NCBI GenBank assembly: GCA_017471925.1 | Contig: JAFURM010000026.1 | Coordinates: 1-64,000, forward strand | DNA: 64,000 nt | Reading direction: 5' to 3' | DNA from: Bacteroides sp. | GTDB lineage: Bacteria > Bacteroidota > Bacteroidia > Bacteroidales > Bacteroidaceae | Part shown: piece after piece, positions 6,706 through 13,378 of the stretch | Position numbering within the stretch: the first letter of the stretch is position 1 | Layout: each line of letters begins with the position of its first letter | Translations under genes and position numbers: made by a program | Notes under the pieces: model-generated | Databases searched by the model: none | Seen by the model: the letters and a program-made list of their open reading frames with translations, nothing else | Told to the model about the DNA's origin: nothing

Positions 6706-7823
6706 TAGACAGACTTACGGTTAAATACCACCATGGAATAGTGGGTATTTTATCGCTCACTCCCGACAACAGACTTTGTGCTTTCGAATATGATAAAGCA
6801 TGGTTGGGAAATGGCTTCAGCCTCTCTCCCCTCGAATTGCCATTGAAACCTGGCTTGTTTATAGCAAAGCCAGCCCCTTTCTATGGCAACTTCGGTATCT
6901 TTGAAGATAGTCTTCCTGATGGATATGGGCGCTACCTGCTTCATAGGACCTTGATGCGCAAAGGTATAGACGACAGGAATCTGACGTCCATTGACAGGCT
7001 GAGCCTGGTCGGGGGAAACGGTATGGGTGCTCTCTGTTACGAGCCAGAAACGCATATCGGCAATAGTCAGGAGATCAACGACTTTGATTTATTGCAAGAA
7101 AAGGCTTTGGAGGTACTGAAAGAGCAACAAGACACCGATGCCGGACTACTTCTTTATAACAGTGGCAACAGTGGCGGATGCAGACCCAAAACGATATTTT
7201 CGGATAATGAAGGACATTGGTTAGTCAAATTCAGGCATACCTACGACCCACAGGATATGGGCTTGCAAGAGTATCACTATAATGAGGTGGCCCGACGTTG
7301 TGGCATCAACGTACCCGACTTCAAGCTTATGAATGGCAAGTATTTCACCACCAGACGTTTCGACCTAACGCCCGAGGGGGAACGCATCCATATAGCTACA
7401 GCTGGCGGACTACTTTGTCTATCGCTTTCTGAGCCTGTTCTGGACTACAGCAACCTGTTGGCATTAACCGGCTATCTCACGCAAAGTCCGAAAGAAGTAG
7501 AAGAAATGTTCCGCCGAATGGTCTTCAACTATTTGACTGACAACAAAGATGATCACTGCAAAAATTTCAGCTTTTTCATCCAAAAAGACGACACAGGGAA
7601 ATGGGTGTGGCATCTGGCACCAGCATACGATCTTACACTCTGCACGGAAGGTTATAACGGTCAGCATGCAACTTCTGTCAATCAAACGGCAGTTCCGACA
7701 CTTCAGGATTTCATCGCAGTGGGCATCAAAACAAAAATGAGCGAAAAACGCTGTCGGGAAATATTTGATGAAGTCTACCAGAATTGCGGAGACATCCTAT
7801 TAAACAAGGTGGCAAATAAATAA
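6702..7823 (+). CDS. HipA-family serine/threonine kinase toxin
   Basis: A 373-residue HipA-type kinase. Residues about 5-105 match the HipA N-terminal subdomain and 140-360 the kinase core. The P-loop-like segment is GNSGGCRPK (155-163). The catalytic-loop equivalent is NKDDHCKNFS (281-290), where Asp283 aligns with the catalytic Asp of E. coli HipA, and A-Y-D-L-T places the metal-binding Asp at 310. E. coli HipA phosphorylates glutamyl-tRNA synthetase and causes growth arrest; the target here is unknown. At 373 residues it is shorter than E. coli HipA (440). All key kinase residues are present, so it should be active. It is translationally coupled to the HTH gene before it and sits between dps copy 2 and oxyR. 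Confidence 0.85.
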   Translation: MIDRLTVKYHHGIVGILSLTPDNRLCAFEYDKAWLGNGFSLSPLELPLKPGLFIAKPAPFYGNFGIFEDSLPDGYGRYLLHRTLMRKGIDDRNLTSIDRLSLVGGNGMGALCYEPETHIGNSQEINDFDLLQEKALEVLKEQQDTDAGLLLYNSGNSGGCRPKTIFSDNEGHWLVKFRHTYDPQDMGLQEYHYNEVARRCGINVPDFKLMNGKYFTTRRFDLTPEGERIHIATAGGLLCLSLSEPVLDYSNLLALTGYLTQSPKEVEEMFRRMVFNYLTDNKDDHCKNFSFFIQKDDTGKWVWHLAPAYDLTLCTEGYNGQHATSVNQTAVPTLQDFIAVGIKTKMSEKRCREIFDEVYQNCGDILLNKVANK

Positions 7824-7843
7824 TGTTTTTACCATTTATTGAG

Positions 7844-7851
7844 TATATTTG
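7844..7851 (+). promoter_or_regulatory. -7 promoter element of oxyR
   Basis: TATATTTG ends 15 bp before the oxyR start codon, leaving a very short leader. Its context is nearly duplicated at 5171-5192. Confidence 0.6.
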
Positions 7852-7866
7852 CAAAAAATTTCTATT

Positions 7867-8796
7867 ATGACCCTGCAACAACTTGAATACATCTTGGCCG
7901 TGGATCAGGTGCGGCATTTCGGGAAGGCGGCCGAGCTGTGCCGCGTGACACAACCTACCCTCAGCGCCATGATTCAGAAACTGGAAGAGGAACTGGACAC
8001 GAAAATCTTCGACCGCTCACAACAGCCCATCGCTCCCACCCCCGTGGGTACGCACATCATCGCACAGGCACGCGAGGTACTGGCACAGGCAGCACGCATC
8101 AAAAACATCATCCAGGAGGAGAAACACTCCATGACAGGCACCTTCCGGTTAGGCATCCTGCCCACCATCGCCCCCTACCTGCTGCCCTGCTTCTTCCCGC
8201 AACTGATGAAGAAGTACAAGGGACTGGACATCCGTGTGCGCGAAATGAAGACTTCCGAAATAAAGGAAGCGTTGCTGACGGGCGACATCGATGCCGGCAT
8301 CCTGGCACAGATTGACGGACTGGAGCCATATAACCAGGTGCACCTGTTCTACGAACAATACTTTGCCTACGTGGCACGCGAGGACGAACTCTTCAAGAAC
8401 AGCCTCATCCGCACCAGCGACCTGGCCAACAGCCGCGAACTGTGGCTGCTGGACGAAGGCCACTGCTTCCGCGACCAATTGGTACGTTTCTGTCAGCTGA
8501 AGGGGGCACAGAGCAGCCAGCTGGCCTACAGCCTGGGCAGCATGGAGACCTTCATGCGCATGGTGGAGAGCGGCAAGGGCATCACCTTCATCCCCGAACT
8601 GGCCGTACGCCAGCTCAGCGAGTCGCAGCGCGAACTGGTGCGCCCCTTCGCCATCCCCACGCCTACCCGCCAGCTTATCCTCATCACCGGCAAGAACTTC
8701 GTGCGCCACACGCTGTTGGAGAACCTCGTGAAGGAGATACAATCCTCCGTCCCCAAGGAGATGCTGAAGCTGAAGGGGACGCAGGCACTGGTGTAA
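7867..8796 (+). CDS. oxyR: OxyR, LysR-family peroxide sensor and regulator
   Basis: A 309-residue LysR-type regulator. Residues 1-60 are the winged HTH (MTLQQLEYILAVDQVRHFGK onward) and 90-300 the substrate-binding-like sensor domain. The redox pair of OxyR is conserved exactly: Cys200 and Cys209 in GHC-FRDQLVRF-C, with the same eight-residue spacing as Cys199/Cys208 of E. coli OxyR, where disulfide formation switches the protein to an activator. The ATG at 7867 was chosen over one six codons upstream because the family begins M-x-L-x-Q-L-x-Y. OxyR-like operators precede both dps genes and ahpC in this window. It converges on the DUF362 gene with 5 bp between them. Confidence 0.95.
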   Translation: MTLQQLEYILAVDQVRHFGKAAELCRVTQPTLSAMIQKLEEELDTKIFDRSQQPIAPTPVGTHIIAQAREVLAQAARIKNIIQEEKHSMTGTFRLGILPTIAPYLLPCFFPQLMKKYKGLDIRVREMKTSEIKEALLTGDIDAGILAQIDGLEPYNQVHLFYEQYFAYVAREDELFKNSLIRTSDLANSRELWLLDEGHCFRDQLVRFCQLKGAQSSQLAYSLGSMETFMRMVESGKGITFIPELAVRQLSESQRELVRPFAIPTPTRQLILITGKNFVRHTLLENLVKEIQSSVPKEMLKLKGTQALV

Positions 8797-8801
8797 GCCC
8801 C

Positions 8802-9929
8802 CTACTTCACCAACTCATAATCTCGGCTGCCCAAGCCGATTTTCTCGGCATGTTCCAGGCAAGACTTCCATTCTGATTCGGGAGTGGAGTTTACGAAGTG
8901 GTCGTGGTGGTCACAGAAGTCAGGCTGCTGCATGCGGTCATAGAGTTGGCTGCCCGGCATGGGTGTGGCGGCAAGGCAAGCATCCACACAAGCCTGGTCC
9001 AACGCCAGGGGGTCGGCAGAGGCAAACATACCGATATTGGGGAGAATGGGAACATCGTTCTCGGCATGACAGTCACAGTTGGGCGACACGTCCAGCACCA
9101 AGGAGATGTGGAACTGCGGGCGTCCGCTCACCACGGCCTTGGCATATTCCGCCATCTTGCGGTTCAGCAGTTGGGGTGCATGATAGTTCTCAAAGTGAAT
9201 GGCATCATAGTTGCACGCCCCCAGGCAACGGCCACATCCCACACAACAGGCCTTGTCCACCGTCATCTTGCCCATCTCCTCATCAAACACCAGTCCGTTA
9301 TTGGCACACTGGGCCAGGCAACGTCTGCAGCCGCGACAAAGGGCCGCATCAATGTCAGGCTGTCCGCTGATGTGCTGTTCGGTCTTTCCTGCCCGCGAGC
9401 CACAGCCCATGCCTATGTTCTTGATGGCTCCGCCGAAACCGGTCATTTCGTGCCCCTTGAAGTGGTTCAGACTGATGAACACATCGGCATCCATTACGGC
9501 CCGTCCTATCTTGGCCGCCGTCACATACTCACCGCCCTCTACGGGCACCTCTACCTCGTCGGTTCCTTTCAGGCCATCGCCAATCAGGATGGGACACCCC
9601 ACGGTAAGCGGCGTGAAGCCGTTCTCCCAGGCACAGTACAAGTGCTCGATGGCATTCTTTCGGCTACCCGGATACATGGTGTTGCAGTCCGTGAGGAAGG
9701 GCTTGCCGCCTAGTTCCTTTACCACGTCCACCACGGCGCGGGCATAGTTGGGACGCAGGTAACTGATGTTGCCCAGTTCGCCAAAGTGCATCTTGATAGC
9801 CACAAACTTGCCGTCCATGTCCATGTTGGCTATACCGGCCCTACGGATGAGTTTCTTCAGTTTGGAAGGAAGACCGTCTCCGTAAGCCTTCGTACGGAAA
9901 TCAGTAAAGTAAACTTTAGGTTTTTGCAT
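8802..9929 (-). CDS. DUF362 protein with two 4Fe-4S ferredoxin motifs
   Basis: The 375-residue protein has an N-terminal DUF362 domain (about 1-190, with H-F-K-G-H-E-M-T-G-F-G-G-A-I-K-N at 156-171) and a bacterial ferredoxin domain. The two cluster motifs are Cys198-Cys201-Cys204-Cys208 and Cys229-Cys232-Cys235-Cys239, each CxxCxxCxxxC. No signal peptide, so cytoplasmic. DUF362 proteins are probable redox proteins of unknown reaction. It lies divergently to ahpC across a 279-bp spacer with an OxyR-like site and next to oxyR, so a link to oxidative-stress repair is a fair inference only. I chose the ATG at 9927-9929 (MQKPKVYFTD) because a longer in-frame start would run over its own promoter at 9973-9980. 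Confidence 0.85.
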   Translation of the reverse strand: MQKPKVYFTDFRTKAYGDGLPSKLKKLIRRAGIANMDMDGKFVAIKMHFGELGNISYLRPNYARAVVDVVKELGGKPFLTDCNTMYPGSRKNAIEHLYCAWENGFTPLTVGCPILIGDGLKGTDEVEVPVEGGEYVTAAKIGRAVMDADVFISLNHFKGHEMTGFGGAIKNIGMGCGSRAGKTEQHISGQPDIDAALCRGCRRCLAQCANNGLVFDEEMGKMTVDKACCVGCGRCLGACNYDAIHFENYHAPQLLNRKMAEYAKAVVSGRPQFHISLVLDVSPNCDCHAENDVPILPNIGMFASADPLALDQACVDACLAATPMPGSQLYDRMQQPDFCDHHDHFVNSTPESEWKSCLEHAEKIGLGSRDYELVK

Positions 9930-9972
9930 GATATATACCTTTATTATTAAATTCTGTCCGGGAGAATCAGCG

Positions 9973-9980
9973 CAAATATA
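9973..9980 (-). promoter_or_regulatory. -7 promoter element of the DUF362 gene
   Basis: Minus-strand TATATTTG, 43 bp before the chosen start. Confidence 0.5.
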
Positions 9981-10043
9981 CAACAAATCTCCTTTCATCA
10001 CTCCACTACTGCCATCAAAATTCAACTTCCCATTTGCGCCCGC

Positions 10044-10079
10044 ATAGAAATTCTCTATCACCCCATAAAACCTTTCAAT
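10044..10079 (+). promoter_or_regulatory. OxyR-like operator upstream of ahpC
   Basis: Toward ahpC it reads ATAG-N7-CTAT-N6-ATAA-N7-CAAT, with the same polarity (stronger half distal) and 6-bp centre as the two dps sites. It ends 32 bp before the -7 element, ten bases more than at dps, close to one helical turn. It could also act on the divergent DUF362 promoter. Confidence 0.6.
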
Positions 10080-10111
10080 CGGGAAAATTGTTTTAATCGG
10101 AATTTCTGCTA

Positions 10112-10119
10112 TATTTTTG
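10112..10119 (+). promoter_or_regulatory. -7 promoter element of ahpC
   Basis: TATTTTTG matches TAnnTTTG; predicted leader about 85 nt. Confidence 0.55.
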
Positions 10120-10208
10120 CAGCGTCAAGACAGGGGAACAGCTCCCCAAGAAGAGACAGCAAGCATATAACAAAAATAAGTAATAACCCTTTTAAAACAA
10201 GTAAGATT

Positions 10209-10775
10209 ATGACACCTATCATCAACTCCCAACTCCCCGAGTTCAAAGTTCAAGCCTATCACAACGGCGCGTTCAAAACCGTCAGTAGCGACGACGTAAA
10301 AGGCAAGTGGGCCATCTTCTTTTTCTACCCCGCCGACTTCACCTTCGTCTGCCCCACCGAGCTGGTGGACCTGGCCGAGAAGTATGAGAAGTTGCAGCAG
10401 CTGGGCGTGGAGGTCTACTCCGTAAGCACCGATTCCCACTTCGTACACAAGGCCTGGCACGATGCCTCCGAGAGCATCCGCAAAATCAGCTACCCCATGC
10501 TGGCCGACCCGACAGGCATCCTCAGCCGTGGCTTCGGCGTGATGATTGAAGAAGACGGCATGGCCTATCGCGGCACCTTCCTCGTGAATCCCGAAGGCAA
10601 GATCAAGGTGGCCGAAATCCATGACAACAACATCGGTCGCAACGCCGACGAACTGCTCCGCAAGGTAGAGGCCGCCCTTTTCGTGGCCAGCCATCCGGGC
10701 GAAGTGTGCCCCGCCAAGTGGAAGCAAGGTGCCGAAACTCTGAAGCCCAGCATCGACCTGGTAGGCAAAATCTAA
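10209..10775 (+). CDS. ahpC: AhpC, 2-Cys peroxiredoxin
   Basis: A 188-residue typical 2-Cys peroxiredoxin that reduces hydrogen peroxide and organic hydroperoxides in the cytoplasm. The peroxidatic Cys48 lies in DFTFVCPTEL and the resolving Cys167 in HPGEVCPAKW. Length and motifs fit the AhpC/Prx1 subfamily. The C-terminal tail is present, so the enzyme should be peroxide-sensitive in the usual way. The reductase ahpF follows 68 bp downstream on the same strand. Control by OxyR is predicted from the operator at 10044-10079. Confidence 0.97.
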   Translation: MTPIINSQLPEFKVQAYHNGAFKTVSSDDVKGKWAIFFFYPADFTFVCPTELVDLAEKYEKLQQLGVEVYSVSTDSHFVHKAWHDASESIRKISYPMLADPTGILSRGFGVMIEEDGMAYRGTFLVNPEGKIKVAEIHDNNIGRNADELLRKVEAALFVASHPGEVCPAKWKQGAETLKPSIDLVGKI

Positions 10776-10843
10776 AATAATGGATAGTTTTTAGCCACTG
10801 TCAACTATCACTTATCACTTATCAATTATCAATTAAAGGAATT

Positions 10844-12412
10844 ATGCTCGACTCCTCCATCCTCCAGCAAGTCCGTCAGATTTTCCAAAATCTTGATGCA
10901 CACTACACCTTCCGCCTCATAGCCGACAGCCGGCGAAGCGAAACCGAAGAGCTTCAGGCCTTCCTCAGCGACGTAGCCTCGTGCTCCGACCATCTGGCGT
11001 GTGAACTGAACCAGACTTTCCAAGATAACAGCCTCGAATTTTCCCTGCTGAAGGATGGCGAGGAGACCGGCATCACCTTCCGGGGCATCCCCAACGGGCA
11101 TGAATTCACTTCCCTGCTTCTGGCCGTGCTAAACGCCGATGGAAAGGGGAAAAATCTGCCCGACAGCGGCATCATCCGCCGCATCCAATCCCTGAAAGGG
11201 GGCATTCGTCTGACAACCTATGTTTCGCTCACCTGCACCAATTGTCCCGATGTGGTACAGGCCCTGAACATCATCGTTTTGACCAACCCGAACCTTAGCC
11301 ATGAGATGGTAGACGGTGCCCTCTTTCAAGCGGAGGTGGAGCAACGGAACATCCAGGCCGTGCCCTCGGTCTATGCCAATGGCGAACTGCTGCACGTGGG
11401 GCGCGGTGACCTGGGCGAACTGCTCCAGAAGTTGGAAGAACGCTTCGGTAGCGAGCCGTCAACAAGCGAAAATCCCCCTATCCATCGGGAATTTGACCTG
11501 CTCGTACTGGGCGGCGGGCCCGCCGGAGCATCGGCTGCCATCTACTCGGCCCGCAAGGGATTGCGTGTAGCCATCGTGGGCGAGCGCATCGGTGGACAGG
11601 TGAAGGAGACCGTGGGCATCGAAAACCTCATCTCCGTTCCCCACACCACCGGAGTCCGACTGGCCGATGATCTGCGTACCCACCTGGGACACTATCCCAT
11701 CGAACTTTTCGAGAACCGCACCATCGAACAGGCCGAACTGCGGGAACGCATAAAGAACATCACCGTGAAGGGGGGTGAGAGTTTCTCGGCACCGGCTGTC
11801 ATCATTGCCACGGGAGCCGGCTGGAGAAGACTGAACATTCCGGGCGAAGCCGAGTACATCGGCCGTGGCGTAGCCTTCTGTCCTCACTGCGACGGTCCCT
11901 TCTATCAGGGCAAGCACGTGGCCGTCATCGGCGGAGGCAACTCGGGCATTGAAGCCGCCATCGACCTGGCCGGCATCTGCAGCAAGGTCACCGTCTTTGA
12001 GTTCATGGACTCCCTGAAAGCCGACCAAGTGTTGCAGGACAAGGCCCGCAGCCTGCCCAACGTGGAAATCTTCACCTCCATGCAGACCACCCGCGTGACG
12101 GGTGACGGCAACAAGGTCACCTCTCTCCGTGCCAAGCACCGCACCACCGGCGAGGAGCACGACTTCCCCCTGGACGGCATCTTCGTACAGATTGGACTGT
12201 CGGCCAACAGCCAGCCCTTCCGACACGAACTGGAGACCTCTCCCATCGGTGAAATTCTCATCGACACCCACTGCCGCACCTCCCTGCCCGGAGTCTATGC
12301 CGCCGGTGACGTCTCCTCCGTGCCCTACAAGCAAATCATCATCGCCATGGGCGAAGGAGCCAAAGCCGCCCTCTCCGCCTTCGACGACCGCGTAAGGGGA
12401 ATATCGGGATAA
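10844..12412 (+). CDS. ahpF: AhpF, alkyl hydroperoxide reductase flavoprotein
   Basis: A 522-residue NADH-linked reductase for AhpC. The N-terminal tandem thioredoxin-like region (1-200) carries its CxxC at Cys131/Cys134 (LTCTNCPDV). The thioredoxin-reductase-like part has the FAD motif GGGPAG (223-228), the active disulfide Cys346/Cys349 (AFCPHCDGP) and the NAD(P)H-binding GGGNSG (363-368). Near the C-terminus TSLPGVYAAGDVS is the second FAD motif. All redox centres of the family are present. It forms an operon with ahpC and ends at a strong hairpin terminator (12502-12541). Confidence 0.97.
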   Translation: MLDSSILQQVRQIFQNLDAHYTFRLIADSRRSETEELQAFLSDVASCSDHLACELNQTFQDNSLEFSLLKDGEETGITFRGIPNGHEFTSLLLAVLNADGKGKNLPDSGIIRRIQSLKGGIRLTTYVSLTCTNCPDVVQALNIIVLTNPNLSHEMVDGALFQAEVEQRNIQAVPSVYANGELLHVGRGDLGELLQKLEERFGSEPSTSENPPIHREFDLLVLGGGPAGASAAIYSARKGLRVAIVGERIGGQVKETVGIENLISVPHTTGVRLADDLRTHLGHYPIELFENRTIEQAELRERIKNITVKGGESFSAPAVIIATGAGWRRLNIPGEAEYIGRGVAFCPHCDGPFYQGKHVAVIGGGNSGIEAAIDLAGICSKVTVFEFMDSLKADQVLQDKARSLPNVEIFTSMQTTRVTGDGNKVTSLRAKHRTTGEEHDFPLDGIFVQIGLSANSQPFRHELETSPIGEILIDTHCRTSLPGVYAAGDVSSVPYKQIIIAMGEGAKAALSAFDDRVRGISG

Positions 12413-12482
12413 GAGCCTTCCGCCACAAACTGTCGCCACAATCATTGGAAAATCGACTTCGCAGCACTGCCTAAAAAGACTT

Positions 12483-12541
12483 TCCCTGCGATGGAAAATT
12501 TCCGCCCCAACTGGGAAAAAATTCCTCCCCAACTGGGGCGG
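12483..12541. repeat. 22-bp repeat forming the ahpF terminator region
   Basis: CCCCAACTGGG occurs at 12505-12515 and again at 12527-12537, exactly 22 bp apart, each followed by G/A and a TTCC or CGG segment. A degenerate third unit (CCCTGCGATGG, 12484-12494) begins 22 bp earlier. CCCAACTGGG is itself close to a perfect dyad. The period matches three other arrays in this window. Confidence 0.55.
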
Positions 12542-12547
12542 TTTTTT
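12502..12547 (+). terminator. Rho-independent terminator of ahpCF
   Basis: CCGCCCC (12502-12508) pairs with GGGGCGG (12535-12541) and is followed directly by TTTTTT (12542-12547). Confidence 0.75.
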
Positions 12548-12752
12548 GAGCAGGCAATTCATATGTCTTGAGATTAGTGCGAATGCTTTACATTCCATAG
12601 CGACAAGGGGGAGGAAAGGAGAAGCCCGTCAAAAAACGGGGAGATGGCGGCGTCAGGAGCGTGGGTGCGAAAAAAATCCGCTGTTTTTCTTGCTTTCTTC
12701 CGCAAAATCCCGTTACTTTGTTCATCGTTGAACTTTAAAATACAAGAAACAC

Positions 12753-12887
12753 ATGGGAAAGAACAAGAAAAAACAGCAGTCATACAGCAAGAAAGAGGAG
12801 AAACAGGCCAAGAGAATCCTGGTGATTCTGGGCATATCGGCAGTGATACTGATGTGTGCCCTGTGGGTGGCCTCTTCCCTTATGTAA
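12753..12887 (+). CDS. 44-residue single-pass membrane protein
   Basis: An ATG at 12753 opens a 44-codon frame ending TAA 12885-12887. Residues 1-21 are strongly basic and glutamine-rich (MGKNKKKQQSYSKKEEKQAK). Residues about 22-43 form one hydrophobic helix (ILVILGISAVILMCALWVAS). A positive-inside rule would place the basic head in the cytoplasm. It begins 32 bp after a TTACTTTG promoter-like element and ends 20 bp before the CYTH gene, suggesting co-transcription. I recognise no family; function unknown. Confidence 0.6.
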   Translation: MGKNKKKQQSYSKKEEKQAKRILVILGISAVILMCALWVASSLM

Positions 12888-12907
12888 CGCGCGGCCCAAG
12901 GAGCAGT

Positions 12908-13378
12908 ATGGCACAGGAGATAGAACGGAAATTCCTCGTAACAGGCGACTTCAAACCACTGGCCCACGCCAGCAGCCACATCGTGCAGGGCTACATCAGC
13001 AGTGCGCGGGGACGCACCGTGCGTGTGCGCATCAGGGACGAGAAGGCTTACCTCACCATCAAGGGACCTTCCAACGCGACAGGCACCAGCCGGTTTGAGT
13101 GGGAAAAGGAGATTCTCCCCGAAGAGGCCCGTGAACTGATGAAGCTCTGCGAGCCGGGCCTGATAGACAAGAGACGCTACATGGTGAGAAGCAGTAGCGG
13201 ACATCTCTTTGAAGTGGACGAGTTCTACGGCGAGAATCAGGGTCTCGTCATGGCCGAAGTGGAACTGCAGGCCGAAGACGAACCCTTCGAAAAGCCGCCC
13301 TTCATCGGCAAGGAGGTGACAGGCGACATCCGCTACTACAACTCCCACCTCATGAAGTGCCCCTTCACGACGTGGTGA
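12908..13378 (+). CDS. CYTH-domain protein (triphosphate tunnel metalloenzyme)
   Basis: A 156-residue CYTH protein. The family signature E-x-E-x-K is visible at the N-terminus (EIERKFLV, residues 4-11), followed by alternating basic strand motifs (R-V-R-I-R, Y-L-T-I-K-G, F-E-W-E-K-E-I, D-K-R-R-Y). Acidic strands near the end include F-E-V-D-E-F and M-A-E-V-E-L. CYTH enzymes form a beta-tunnel that binds a triphosphate and divalent metal; bacterial members include inorganic tripolyphosphatases and adenylate cyclases, and bacterial short forms mostly hydrolyse tripolyphosphate. The exact substrate is not readable here. The gene converges on the GH3-GH144 gene and their 3' ends overlap by 14 bp. 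Confidence 0.85.
   Translation: MAQEIERKFLVTGDFKPLAHASSHIVQGYISSARGRTVRVRIRDEKAYLTIKGPSNATGTSRFEWEKEILPEEARELMKLCEPGLIDKRRYMVRSSSGHLFEVDEFYGENQGLVMAEVELQAEDEPFEKPPFIGKEVTGDIRYYNSHLMKCPFTTW

Larger units (their letters stand above)
12413..12752. other. Spacer after ahpF with terminator and repeat
   Basis: About 340 bp. The left half holds the ahpF terminator, itself made from 22-bp repeats. The right half has no recognised gene. A weak promoter match (TTACTTTG, 12713-12720) precedes the small membrane protein gene. Confidence 0.5.

Noticed and set aside
8802-9929. A plain bacterial ferredoxin
   Set aside because: The two cluster motifs are only the middle part; most of the protein is DUF362.
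12644-12907. An upstream extension of the CYTH protein
   Set aside because: The extension overlaps the better small-protein frame at 12753-12887 in another frame, and the CYTH signature begins at the ATG at 12908.
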